DNA of 64,000 nucleotides, taken from NCBI GenBank assembly GCA_027422505.1, contig JAPQWV010000125.1, forward strand, positions 806,001 through 870,000, in the 5' to 3' direction. Position numbers and translations under genes: made by a program. Of the stretch, positions 10,072 through 21,232 are shown in pieces. Within the stretch, counting starts at the first letter, position 1. Each line of letters starts with the position of its first letter. The notes beneath the pieces are model-generated. The model was given only the letters and a program-made list of their open reading frames with translations, was not told where the DNA came from and did not search any database. The stretch comes from Craterostigma plantagineum (Eukaryota > Streptophyta > Magnoliopsida > Lamiales > Linderniaceae).

Positions 10072-12731
10072 ATGGATTCCGAGCAATTACTTCGTTTTGA
10101 TCCATCGGATTCGGAGCTCATCTTTCCATGTATGTAACTTTACTCTGACCTCATAGTGTTTGATAAAATTCCTCTGACAAACTATCTGCTTTGTTATGAA
10201 GAACGCTTTGTCACAAAGTTTTCTCTTTTACTGATAATATTTTCTGATTTGATTTGGGCAGTTGAGTTGAACAAGCGCTTGTCATCTTACATTGTTCTGT
10301 CGAATATTACCAGAAACCATGTTGCTTTTAAGGTGATTTTAGCAGTTCTAATGATTGACTTTTTTCTTACATGATACTAAGTTTTGGTTTTGATTTATTT
10401 TCGCAGATGAAGACCACCAATCAGGCAAAGTATGGCGTCAGACCGAGAATTGGAATTCTTTCGCCGGGCTCTACTTGCAAAATCACAGGTTTGTTGATTT
10501 TATGTCTTAGAAGAAGGATTTTTTTTTTCTTTTCATTTTTTTCCTTTCGTTTCTCTGCCGAAGTTGATCGTATATGTGTCCTTGTCTATGTTCTTGAATA
10601 TTTATTACATGAATTTGCAGTGACTACGAATGCTCCTAACAGCACAAGGTGCAAAGACAAGTTCATGATTCAGAGCACCATTGTAAGCCCTAACTCAGTC
10701 TTAGAAGATGCAAAACAGATCGTAAGTTTTAACTGCAAATTACATCGAATTTCCATGGCTTTTTAGCTCGGTTGATTTCAGTAGCGTCTTTTTCTATTTG
10801 GTCATTTGTTACTGCATGTAGTTCGAAAGGGTTACGGTTCAAGGATTCCAAGAACACCAAATGCGAGTGTTTTTTCGCCATCCTAGCCAGATTTCTTCTT
10901 CCCCTGGGCCGCCAATTCTAGAAACTTCGACTTCTAATGTCTCTGAGGTGTTCTTGAAATGAAATTTGATGTTATTTCTCATGGCCCATCTCCATTATTC
11001 GTTAAATTTAACATATTTAAGTGTGTTTATATACTCTGTATTATGCAGGTCAATACCTCGGTACCTAACAGCAGTGCTTCACAGGTAAAAATTGTACTTT
11101 CAATTGCATTCCGTACTTTCCTTAACGTCGAAAATCGGCAAAGGCCCGATAATTCTCGCTGGTGTTGCAAGTGCTAGAATTGTGTTAATCAGTAATCATA
11201 GTTGACTTTTTGCTTTTGTTTTTGTCTTGGAAATCCGACAAGCAAATGCACGCGACAAAACTTCTCAAAATCGAAGAGTCAGAAATTCAATTTCTTTGTG
11301 AGCGGATTTATGTTTTTTCCATTTCTTTGATTATATTTTTTGCCATTCCAATAAGCTATATGCTCATTTCGTCGTGTTTCTCTTAAATTTACTTGGCAGT
11401 TAAGCTGAGTAAGAAGTCGTCGTCCTCCCTCAAGCTGTCCAATATGACCGAGAATACAGTTGCTTTCATGGTAAAATATTTGCTTATCATCAGTTTATTC
11501 CGAATTTATTCGCCATTATTTTTTCGACCTTTTAACTTCCGTGAAATCATTTTCAGGCAACGACTAGTAGCTCAAAGCATTCAGTCGAGCCAAGTAAAGG
11601 TCTCATTGCACCACACTCTACCACTTCTCTTACAGGTTCTTATATATGTTCGTTTTCCGCCACCCTCTTAATCTTAAGGGTGCGTTTGGTAGGCGGAATT
11701 CGGTGCAGAAAAGAAATAAATGTGTTATGGTATGATACGAGAAGCGTAATTTACAATAATCCGATGCCTGTCATTACATTTTCCTTTTCTTTTCTGCGTT
11801 GGAATCCACATGCCAAACGGGTCCTTATTGTTTTCTTATCCATTCAATGAGAACTGTTGTATGACCATTTCACCTAAAAAACTTAGGCTTGAAGGGTTTA
11901 CATCGTATTTTAAATTATATTATTTCCACCACGCTCACCATACTAATTTCTTTCTTATCTAGTCTTAGATAGTGTAATTTTGATTTAATGTTTAGTTGTG
12001 AGGATTTGTACCCATGACCTTTAAGTTGAGCTCTGATACCATGTTAAATATCCCTTTCACCTAAAAACTTTCGCTTGAAGGAAGCGTATCATATTCTAAA
12101 TTTATTTCGTTTCCAACTATAATTTGTACGCAGTGAAAATGGCGTTGAAACTCGAGTTCCCTTCTCGCTTGCAAAACGAGGATAAGCTCGTCATTCGTAG
12201 TATGATCGCAACTACAGAGGACATTAGCCAACAAGATATGGTAATAAAATTCTTCCTTCCTTATAACCACAACACTTCTTCTATTTCCTCGACTTACATG
12301 GTCGATTTTTTTTCCCTTTTCTTTTTCTTCTTCCTATAGTTCGATAACTCGCCAGTCGAAGAACACGAAATCCAAATCCATTATACTCACGCTGTCGAAT
12401 CGATAATAAGAGGCGTAGTCTTCGTCTTGATGACTATGCTCTCGTGGTACCTCATGAGGCGCACAATATCCTTTATATGGTTCGATTTTTCGGGAAAAAA
12501 AAAATACGCTTTTACGACCACTTTTTCTTATACCTAAAATTGCGTACGGTGGTTGTTGTCCCCAAAAAAAACAGGAGTTTGGTAATGATGGCGGTGATGC
12601 TGATGGTGAAGATGGTTAGAAAAATGGTGTCAGATTCCGTCGAAGATTGGATCGTAAAGACGCTCATATACGTCCTCATGCACGTCGTATTCGGGCGAAA
12701 TAAGGCGAACACTGACGTACGAAAAGATTGA
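10072..12731 (+). CDS. VAP-type protein with two MSP-like domains and a membrane tail
   Basis: Twelve exons give one open frame of 360 residues: 10072-10129, 10262-10332, 10407-10488, 10621-10721, 10822-10947, 11049-11084, 11243-11297, 11400-11470, 11557-11635, 12134-12240, 12340-12479, 12575-12731. Exons 1-5 encode a standard MSP domain (LLRFDP, then VLSNITRNHVAFK, GVRPRIGILSPGSTC, then CKDKFMIQS). Exons 7-11 encode a second, diverged MSP-like unit (LLKIEESEIQF, then LKLSNMTENTVAFM, then DKLVIRS). The C terminus has hydrophobic segments (RGVVFVLMTMLSWYLM and a later VKTLIYVLMHVVF). VAP proteins sit in the ER membrane and bind FFAT-motif partners at contact sites. Exon 12 is the least certain; without it the protein ends soon after the first hydrophobic segment. 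Confidence 0.8.
11676..11827. mobile_element. Short TIR element in VAP intron 9
   Basis: Ends GGGTGCGTTTGGTAGGCGGA and, inverted, TCCACATGCCAAACGGGTCC, with a further inverted match GCAGAAAAG / CTTTTCTGC just inside. It is about 150 bp and non-coding, so MITE-like. Confidence 0.65.
11855..12117 (-). mobile_element. TRIM-like mini LTR element in VAP intron 9
   Basis: Two roughly 75-bp direct repeats (from 11855 and from 12042), each starting TGTT and containing TTTCACCTAAAAA then GCTTGAAGG, flank about 110 bp. Next to the right repeat is GCTCTGATACCA (12030-12041), the minus-strand primer-binding site TGGTATCAGAGC for initiator methionine tRNA. This layout with no coding region is that of a terminal-repeat retrotransposon in miniature. 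Confidence 0.6.
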
Positions 12732-13012
12732 GGCTTCGACTTTTTTTTTTCGTAACGATAAAGCGCGGAGAACAACGATCGGAGCTCTGTAGGGGTTTTT
12801 GGGGGGGTGAAGATGGAGATTAGTCTCTCTCGGCTAACTTATTCACATCTATGTTTGAAGTTTTTATAGCACACATCAAATATGCAGTGTTGAATTTTGA
12901 TGTAGGCTTCGAGCTTGCATATTGTATAAAGAAAATTATTATTATTTTTCTTCACCATAATTTACAAGAACAAAAAGTAAAATTGTTGAACTGTAAACGT
13001 TATGTAATTGGA
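12732..13012. other. 3' flank of the VAP gene
   Basis: AT-rich non-coding sequence, probably 3' untranslated region then spacer. No further feature seen. Confidence 0.5.
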
Positions 13013-13490
13013 CTCATGGTTTTGAAGACTGGACCGGTCAAAAATTCGGTCCGATTCCGGTTCTGTTTTTTTTTTTTTAATTTAAAAATAAATGAGGAAT
13101 TGGTTAAATGGTTAAAATTATGGTATTTTTATTTAATGGGCTTTGGTTCGAATCCATCTAACACAATAATTTTTATATTTTACAATTAACTAATTAGCTC
13201 ACTGTTTATTTTTATTCAAATTTGACCCCAACTTGACATACGATTAATTTATAACAACCCACGCAATTTACTTTTATCTAATTTTACCCCTTAATTTATA
13301 TAATTATAGTTTGAAAAAAGTTCATAAAACATATTTTCCAAATTATTTGATTAATTCATAAAAATATACATTTATTATATTTAAGATACCGATTTTACTC
13401 CGGTTTGATTCCGGTTTTATACCGGTTAAACCACTAAACCTTAAACCACTAAAATTTCAGGTTTGGTTCGAAAACCCGATTTCAGAAGAT
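13013..13490 (+). mobile_element. Composite repeat with CCGG-rich ends and a tRNA-like core
   Basis: The left end is rich in GACCGG / TTCCGG words; the right end has inverted ACCGGTTAAACC / CCGGTTTGATTCCGG words. A second copy in opposite orientation lies at 51,262-51,842, sharing ends and centre. The centre has an A-box-like TGGTTAAATGGTT (13101-13113) and a perfect B-box GGTTCGAATCC (13145-13155) at tRNA-like spacing, as in tRNA-derived SINEs. It contains no gene. Confidence 0.65.
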
Positions 13491-13502
13491 TGATTGGATT
13501 AC

Positions 13503-13572
13503 ATTCGATTTATTATTATTATTATTAGTAGTAGTAGTAGCAGCAGCAGTAGTAGGAGTAGTAGTAGTAGTA
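13503..13572. repeat. Compound trinucleotide repeat (ATT/AGT/AGC)
   Basis: A TTA run passes into AGT, AGC and again AGT units, a typical evolving compound microsatellite. Confidence 0.9.
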
Positions 13573-14104
13573 TGTTGGAATATTTCTCCTCAACGGAATA
13601 TGTATTTGTTCCACACAATTAGAGGACAGGCTAATATCGAGGAATCATGTGAATATGTCCTAAATTCATGTAGTACGATAGTCATGACGTTGAAGTTGAA
13701 CATATCTCAAGCTATTAGGTCAACCTCAAGTGGACGCATAATGGTGGATATAATGCATAATTACATGTCGTTTATTGTGGATAAAATGCATCCGATAAGT
13801 TCGGGGCAGGGTGATGATTTTGCTCTACTTCCGTTTATAAATCTATAATTTTCCCTCTTAACGGGTTATGAGAATAAGTCCAAAATTCGTCATGTGATTG
13901 AAACTAACGACCGAGCTTGGAATATCAACCCCAAAGCATGTGCTTAAAATATAATTGCTTTTCAACCTTTTCACATACATAACAGATATTAGTACTATCT
14001 GCACAATCTATACGTGTGCTTAAAATATAATTATTTTAATTTTAGTTTTGAAATTTATAATTTATATTTAGTAGATGAAATATAACTTATATATATATAT
14101 ATAT
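13573..14104. other. Intergenic, repeat-derived
   Basis: The 82-residue frame at 13600-13848 has no domain and no supporting context. The remainder is AT-rich, with an AT run near 14085-14104. Confidence 0.5.
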
Positions 14105-14262
14105 AGGAAAATAATGGTTACGGGTACAAGTATAATAACTAAAAATTGAGGAGTTAAATGTGATAATTATTTAATTAATGAAATTAGAATGGGAGATATT
14201 AAATTGTAAATATTTTACAGACCAAATTAGCAGTAATAGTCACCATCACCCTTAATATAATA
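14105..14262 (-). mobile_element. Helitron-like 5'-end fragment
   Basis: Read on the minus strand it starts TATTATATTAAGGGTGATGG and continues through TGTAAAATATTTACAATTTAA. The same block occurs on the plus strand at 47,337 and, more diverged, at 60,152. It abuts the complete small Helitron at 14,263, which probably inserted into this copy. Confidence 0.5.
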
Positions 14263-14511
14263 CTAGCACACGTGCACCCCCGATGTGGGTGCGAGCAGTT
14301 ATGTTGTATTATTTGTTTTTCATTTGTTAAATTATGCGGAAGTTTTGTTTTCATGGGAGCTTAGAACGTGGGCTGTAAACTGTATAATTCACGTATCAAG
14401 TAACTAACCAATTGGCTTGAAATTTTGGTATAATTGATACACCAAATTAGACCAAATTAGACAGTTTTTAAGTACCCCTCACAATTAATAAATAGTATAA
14501 TATAGTACAGA
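14263..14511 (-). mobile_element. Complete 249-bp non-autonomous Helitron
   Basis: On the minus strand it begins TCTGTACTATATTATAC (14511 downward) and ends with a hairpin of stems GCACCC / GGGTGC (14287-14292 and 14274-14279), then CTAG (14266-14263). The flanking bases are A before the TC and T after CTAG, the classic Helitron insertion between A and T. It has no coding capacity. Confidence 0.75.
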
Positions 14512-15171
14512 TTTGATAAGTGTCAAATTCAAGGATTCAGAATTTTTTCTTTTACTTCATTATAATATTTTCTAATTAAGTATTCCACCAAATCCTAAAA
14601 TCATCATTATTTTATTTGATTCGTATGATATATCCAAATATACACATTTAACTTATTCTTTGTTTCATTACGATCGAATTGCTATTCTGTGTTATCTTAT
14701 AAATTTTTCGATATTTATAATTTATCGTTGTATTTATTCTAAAACATGAGATATGAAATAGGATATAACTGTGGGACATATGATCCGATCCCACGAGCCT
14801 ATTATTCTCCATCAATTTCTTCCCACATTTTTTTTATCGTCTTTTAATTTTCTCCCTTGACGTACACAATCCAAAACACAGAATACGGGAAAAAAAAAAA
14901 AGGATGCATTATTACATCACAAACGTCCAATCCCAACGAAGCTGCGGCGAAGTTTCTTGCACCCAATGCATTTTGTCCAGCAAACACCAAATTCGTCAAA
15001 ATTAACCCAAAACTGTAATAATTCTCCATACGTGGTAATCTCCTCCTTATATAGCGTGTCTGTATGTCTACATTAATATATCTTACCCATGTTTGACATC
15101 GTACATACGAATATATTATAGAAATAGACAGATAAAAAACTACAACCACCCATCTTTAATAATAATAATAA
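14512..15171. other. Intergenic, no gene seen
   Basis: AT-rich DNA. The minus-strand frame at 14844-15149 lacks any domain, is built over A/T runs, and is rejected. Confidence 0.5.
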
Positions 15172-15559
15172 TTAATAAGCTACCCTCTTCATGGGTTTTC
15201 CATTACTATTACTTCCGAAGCTAAACCTACTCATAATCTCAAGCACAGCGTCTTCCCACGGCCTCATTGCAGCGAGCCCAGTTATTACATCGCTGCTATG
15301 GTCTTCCGTGCTCAAGTTCTGCTTCAGTTTCAGACCGGTGAGAGAAGCAAGCGTTGGCATGCTTCACTCTCTAAGGCTGTTCCTTTTTCAGATGGCCCAG
15401 ATCGCCTTCGGCGGCTCCGGCGGCGATGCTCCGACTAGGTTCAGGCTTCGGAGGGCCGTGCGGCTGATGCACGAAACTTTCGGCCATGCAATGAGGCGCG
15501 TGCGCTGGCCGCCGGCGGCGGATGGTGATTTTCTTGATTTGGCGACGCTTGCTCTATGA
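15172..15559. other. Possible small gene of unknown strand and function
   Basis: This is an island of much higher GC (15380-15557) than its surroundings, with open frames on both strands. The minus frame 15172-15360 ends MRPWEDAVLEIM then KPMKRVAY. The plus frame 15191-15559 ends with a 55-residue stretch rich in Arg and Ala starting MAQIAFGGSGGD. The plus frame runs to a stop right before the AT repeat; the minus frame is blocked upstream by stops unless spliced. I recognise neither. It may be a gene fragment. Confidence 0.25.
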
Positions 15560-15561
15560 TG

Positions 15562-15562
<1 letters not shown>

Positions 15563-15594
<32 letters not shown>
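15563..15594. repeat. (TA)n microsatellite
   Basis: Uninterrupted TA run directly after the GC-rich island. Confidence 0.9.
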
Positions 15595-15598
<4 letters not shown>

Positions 15599-16002
15599 GT
15601 ATATTATGATGTACTTCATTTTTTTATGGTGAGTAAGATTATGTGGATCTATGATGATGATGAAGTTGAAGATGAACGATATGAGATATTAGGCCATCTG
15701 CCCATATTAGACCATCTGCAGAGAATTTCAAGAACGCTTCCCAAATTAAAAATGCAGTAATTATTATACAATTGTTAAATTGGGTCTCAAACTCAAAAGA
15801 TTATTTTGGTAATATTATCTTTTATACAAATTTTTATGAATTTTCTAAACGACCACATATTTTACATTTACTAATTAGACTACGATATATTAATTCTATT
15901 GGAAAAATATTTAATAAAACTAATAATAAAACTATTAATCATAGATGTTAGTCTTGGAGTGTATTTTCGTCATCAGTACATTTCATTTAAGTTTTATGAT
16001 TA
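15595..16002. other. Spacer before the large Helitron
   Basis: AT-rich non-coding DNA. It contains a near-duplicated phrase around 15680-15720 (TTAGGCCATCTGC and TTAGACCATCTGC). Confidence 0.5.
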
Positions 16003-16030
16003 CTAGCTAATGTAGCCGCACGTTGTGCGG
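16003..16030 (-). terminator. Helitron 3' terminal hairpin and CTAG end
   Basis: CCGCAC-AAC-GTGCGG (16016-16030) forms a perfect 6-bp stem with a 3-base loop on the minus strand. Nine bases and then CTAG follow. This is the standard Helitron replication stop signal. Confidence 0.85.
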
Positions 16031-16759
16031 GTTCTATCTAGCCGTACCCCGGGATCAAATGGTTAAAACCGTCATAGAAACATAATATAGAAACGTGCTA
16101 TGTTAGATGTACAGGCACTATGATAAAATAATGTTGCTTGTAAGTGACAATTTGCTCGTAAGAGCAGGGCACGTCGGCATGATTGGTAGAAATATTTGTT
16201 AACCAAAAAAATCATAACAAAGAGTTTGTTATGTAGGCACCTTTTTACGACCTTGTCCATTATGTTTGTCCTTAGACAGACACCATTATTAATGACGAGA
16301 ATTTTTAAATGGAACGAATGTTTTTCACAAGGAGTAGAATAAATATACTAATTACTGCTTACACGTACAGTATAGATAGGTCAACCGAAGCCAATATCTT
16401 GACGAAGGGATGATGTATACTATGCTCTTCTTGGCTAGGTATGGGCCACACAGGCATTGATATACCCGTCACCTCTGCTTCGTAGATGCAATATAGGCCA
16501 AATGAGAAAAGGAAAAAAAAAATCAACTAAATTACGAACCTTATCAAAAAGTTTATTCATACTCCTAATTCCACTGTAATAATAAATAATGATCAAATAT
16601 AATAAGCAAGACAATTGACAGCATTATACAAGCATCCCTGATTGGATCCAATGTATTGGCAATGCTGTTACAAATAACCGTAGGTGCGCACTAATAAGGA
16701 AGGAAGTCGAACTCATTTCTTCTCTTCAGCACGCAGAATTCTTCCCTAGTAGAAGCAGA

Positions 16760-19700
16760 TATGAACAGGGTTATTCGATTCTGCTGATGCGAGGACTTCC
16801 TTGTAGACTATATTTTTTGTACGACCGTTTGGTGGTGTTTGCGGTGATGTTGGTCTTATCAAGACTTTCAATTGGTCAACTGATTTGGCTCTTGATAAGT
16901 CAACGTAAAGCTGTCCATGTGAGAAAACGGGTTCTTTAAGATAAATTCCAACAAAATCAAGCGTCTGTCATTGTGCTTTATTAATCGTCATTGCAAAACA
17001 CAAACGAATTGAAAATTGTTTTCTCTTGAAGTGTGTGGATGAAAAATCATTTTTTGGTGATTCTAATATTATACGTGGGATAAACACAGACTTCCCAATA
17101 TGTGTGCCTACTGAAATCTCCGCATAAACGACATTACTATTAAAGTCTTTGCAGATGAGGCATGTCCCAGACCTTCTGTCGGATTAAGATTTCGAAGCAA
17201 AATAATTGGTGCATTTTTTTTAGTGCTAGCTTATGCGGCGGGAGCCCATTCGGGGTTAGGGAGTGGAATAGTTCTTCCTGGTCTGAGATAGATCATGCAC
17301 CGATATTCTCATCGTTACTTAAATACACTATTTCTTCACCGGAGAATTTCGCAAGCAAGACATCATTTATCTCATGGACAAAATCGTTCCTCGTAGTTAA
17401 TATAGCTCTTTTCACGAATGATTGGGGTTAAAGTTTTGTTCGATGGCTGGGAATACTGCATTTATTAGTTTATTCAAAGAGATTTCATCATCTTCGAATT
17501 TGATGTTCGATTCTAGTGGAATCTAGATCTGACAGTTATCATCGACTTGTTCATCTCCGTTGCCAACTTTCAAAAGATACGCAGAAAATTGTGGATCAAC
17601 AAGTGCTCGCATATTTTGGTACAATTTTATTTTCTCAAATCTATTCCGTAGAGGCGACTTTACAATTGAAGCGTCTATGATATCTTCTTTGCTACCTCGA
17701 GCAACAACCGGTAATGTCTGACGAAAGTCGCCACCGAACACAATAATCTTTCCGCCAAATATATAACTTGAACACATTATGTCTCTTAACATTTCGTCAA
17801 ACTTCTGGATAACACTGTGTTTTGCCATTGTGGCTTCGTCCCATATAATCAGTTTTGCTATTCGTATCAAATAAGCCAACGTGCTTTGTTTGCTTATATT
17901 ACATGAACTCGTGGCATTTTCTTCCAGCGGGATTTTAAATCTCGAATGGGAAGTGCGTCCTCCAGGAAGTAGAGATGCGGCAACTCCTGAAGTGGCCGTA
18001 GCTACAGCTATTTGTTTTGAAGACCTTATAGTACCGAGTAATGCTCTATAAAGAAATGTTTTTCCAGTACCTCCAGGACCATCAATAAAAAACACTCCTG
18101 GCAATTATGATTGACTTGATGCAGTATCTTCTCGTAAGCAATTTGTTCATTATTTAGTCTTGCGGATGCTAAAATATCTTCTTCAGCTACGATAATGTTT
18201 TGTTCAGCTTGTAATTCCTTTGTCAAATTAGTAGTGGAATTCACTTCTATGTCATTGTGGCGCCCCGCCAGGCGTCACAGTCATCGCTTAGGAAGGGGAA
18301 GTCTTCTATTCTTTTGCCCATTGAATAAAGATTGTACGCGATGGAGTCAAACGTTTTAAGTTTTACTAATTCAGGCCTAAGTGTCTTGTCCTTTTTAAAA
18401 TTTTTTGAAAGATATTTTTCGAATTGTCCATAGGTCTGTAGGATTACTTGGTGAACCATAAATAAGTAATGTTGCGAACAATTGTCGTAAAGCAGAAGGC
18501 ATCAAGTATGATATACTTTCTGCAAGACATTCCTCACATGTATTATTGTCTTCCATTAATCCTAGCGTTTGTGCAACTTCCCTAAAGGTATTGAATTGTT
18601 TCCCCTAACTGTTCTTAAATTTTCGAATGAAGTTGGTCCTCTTTGATGCATCAACAATAACCTAGTAAAACCTTTCTCCTTCAGATGGATGACTTGTTAA
18701 GAGACGCCCTATTACGGTTTGTTTTTTTACGCGGTTTCCACTCTTGTAGATTAGGATGCCAGGTAAAATATTCTGGAAACTCGATGAATAAACAATTCTT
18801 GGATCTCGCATATTCGTCATGCTCATTCATGTAAAAGAATTGGGTCAACATAGTATTTTTTATCGTGGGTTTGTTGAGAAGTGTTTGTAGTTGCTGATCA
18901 TCAGAGAAAGATATTGTTTGTTCGTTATCAAGCTGGACAAGTAAAGATATGACAGGAGGATGCACGTGATTAGGTCAAAACCAAAAATTCTCCACATTGC
19001 TTCGGGCGCTGATGCCCACCGTGCACGCTGGAAATTCTTTATTTCATCAAATATTGGTTCATTCTCATTTGTGGTTAATGTGTATATGATTCTATCATGG
19101 CCTTTGTAAATATATTTGTAGATATATTTTATAGCTTGGATCGTTGAGCATATCTCTACGTTGATGTGGCAATTAAATTTGGCCAATAAATATGCGTTGT
19201 TCGGTACAACCCAACGGTTATCAAGATGAGACCCTCTTACTTCAACACAATGACCATTGTCTCTACGACGATATATCGGGTAGCTGTGGTCTCCGTATTT
19301 TGTTGCTTCAGAAAAATCTTTTGGATACTTAAACTTGCAACCATTATCATTCTTCATACATGAACATTTTGGATTTAATATTCCACAGGGTCCATGTATC
19401 ATGTGTTTTTTTACCAATTGATATAGGTAAGAATCTGTATCTTGATCAGGCAATTCAGCACATACTATTGTATCGAAAGCTTGTGGGTCAAACATTTTCG
19501 ATGCTTGATTTAAGATAAACAAGAAATGAGCATGAGGTAGACCTCTCTTTTGAAATTCAACGACATAAGCATATGCGATAATGGTACCGAAAATCTTGTT
19601 TTTAAATAACTCGTTCTTTAAGACGTCCAATTTTGCACGGAAAATTCTCACTACAGCGTCGGGTCTATTTTGTATCTCATCAGAAGACAAACAAAGTTCT

Positions 19701-21232
19701 TTTATTTCTGGCCAATTTGGATTCGTAGTCATGGTCAAGAAAATATCCGGCTTTCCATATTTTTGAACCAATGATAGAGCTCCATGTATCTCTTGCGCAT
19801 GTGTCTAGGCCCACCAATAAGCGAAGATGGTAATATTATGCGCCTACCTACTTCGGAACCCTTCTGACAACCCTGTGCCACACTGTCTAACAGACCTTGG
19901 TATACTTCTTTCCGAAAACGATTATGCATTTCTTCAGTTCTATAACATTCTAGCCTCAATGTCTCAATTTTAATGTACATGTCTATTACATATTGCTGCA
20001 AAAGTCTACCAACATGTAACAAATGTGAGCAATCATCATCTTACCTGTAATTTATAACAATAATACTCACGGCATGATACTCTTTTCCCGACAACCTTCT
20101 CCGTAGAACCTACAAAATGAATTAAATTAGGAATTTGCAGCAATAACAAACTATAAGGCACGACAATATAATTTTACACTTTAAAATACCTAGAACCTCA
20201 TTGATTAAATAATCCCCCGCAACTACATGTGCAACTTCATTTTCATGTACTTCATTTAAACATTGCTTTTTGTTTCGTTGGCCTAATCGCTCTCCGCTTC
20301 GATGCCACCCAGGTTCGCCATGAGGAAATATAAGAGGATATTGGAGAGGGTCATAACAACCGTAGTAGTGTTTAATAACTTGTGGTTGACCAGACTTCGA
20401 ATATACTTGTATGTGGGGGCTTGAATCATGATCCACACCGTCTGATTCCAACCATACCCCGGCAATTTGAGACGTTGTTGGTCTGTTGAAGACATTTTCA
20501 TCAACCGTAGGGTCAGTCTGTAAGGTGATTTTGTAGCTATTTAAATCAGGAAAGCATTAAGGTTTCTAAGAAATTTTGCATAAGGATTAATTTGCAAGAC
20601 GTTAACCAATTTTTCAATAACCGATTCTTTAAAATTAGAATTGCAAAGCATTCGGTTTGGGATCTCGTGTTCCGTATTGAAAAAATACAGCTTGAGGTTT
20701 TTAGAGTTACTATTATCCATCGGAAGTAATTGATTCAAATAATGGTAAAGTTGACCCTATACCCGAAACGTGTAGATGCCATTATTTCTTTTTGCTAGAG
20801 ACTTGTCATAATGAAGTCCTAATGACGTAAAGGCGAACATGTTATTGTAACCACGGGCATACTGGCGGAAATGTCTAGCTTCTTCAAAATCACCCAAGTA
20901 TAAATCTATTAAGTCAGGCGACATTCTCGTCTCGCATAACTTAACTTCTCCCGATGAACAACAAAATCCTGGCGTTCTAAGTAGACGCGTCTAGCATCAC
21001 ATAACTTACAATTAGGCACAATAGGAAGAACATCGGGTTCTTCGACTATGCACATTAGGCGGTCAAGGTTGGACCTTAAATTAACAAGTCCTCTATTTTT
21101 CTCCTTGCGGCGTTCATTTTTTTTCCCTCGTCTTTCTTCAAGAGAGACATATTTTCTCTTGTGATCGCGTACCATTATATCAGTTGGTGTAAGGAGAGAT
21201 TCGTTAAATGGTTGTGGAGCTAAACAAGTCAT
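16760..21232 (-). pseudogene. Helitron Rep/helicase, broken into several frames
   Basis: Recognisable blocks occur in order on the minus strand. An N-terminal piece (20,909-21,232) has paired Cys (CKLC). Helitron_like_N pieces lie at 20,122-20,451 and 19,735-20,022. The HUH endonuclease (18,860-19,771) has KRGLPHAHF and the two-tyrosine motif KYIYKYIYKG, both intact. The PIF1-type helicase (17,523-18,104) has GGTGKT and IIWDEATM. A tail without a continuous frame (about 16,760-17,480) still reads [13 protein letters not shown]. In intact elements this protein nicks and unwinds DNA for rolling-circle transposition. Here at least six frameshifts or stops separate the blocks, so no working protein is expected. 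Confidence 0.8.

Noticed and set aside
13101..13155. A tRNA gene
   Set aside because: A- and B-box-like words are present, but no acceptor or anticodon stem can be folded, and a homologous degenerate core exists in a second repeat copy.
14844..15149. 101-residue minus frame
   Set aside because: Runs over A-tracts and AT-rich DNA, with no domain or splice support.
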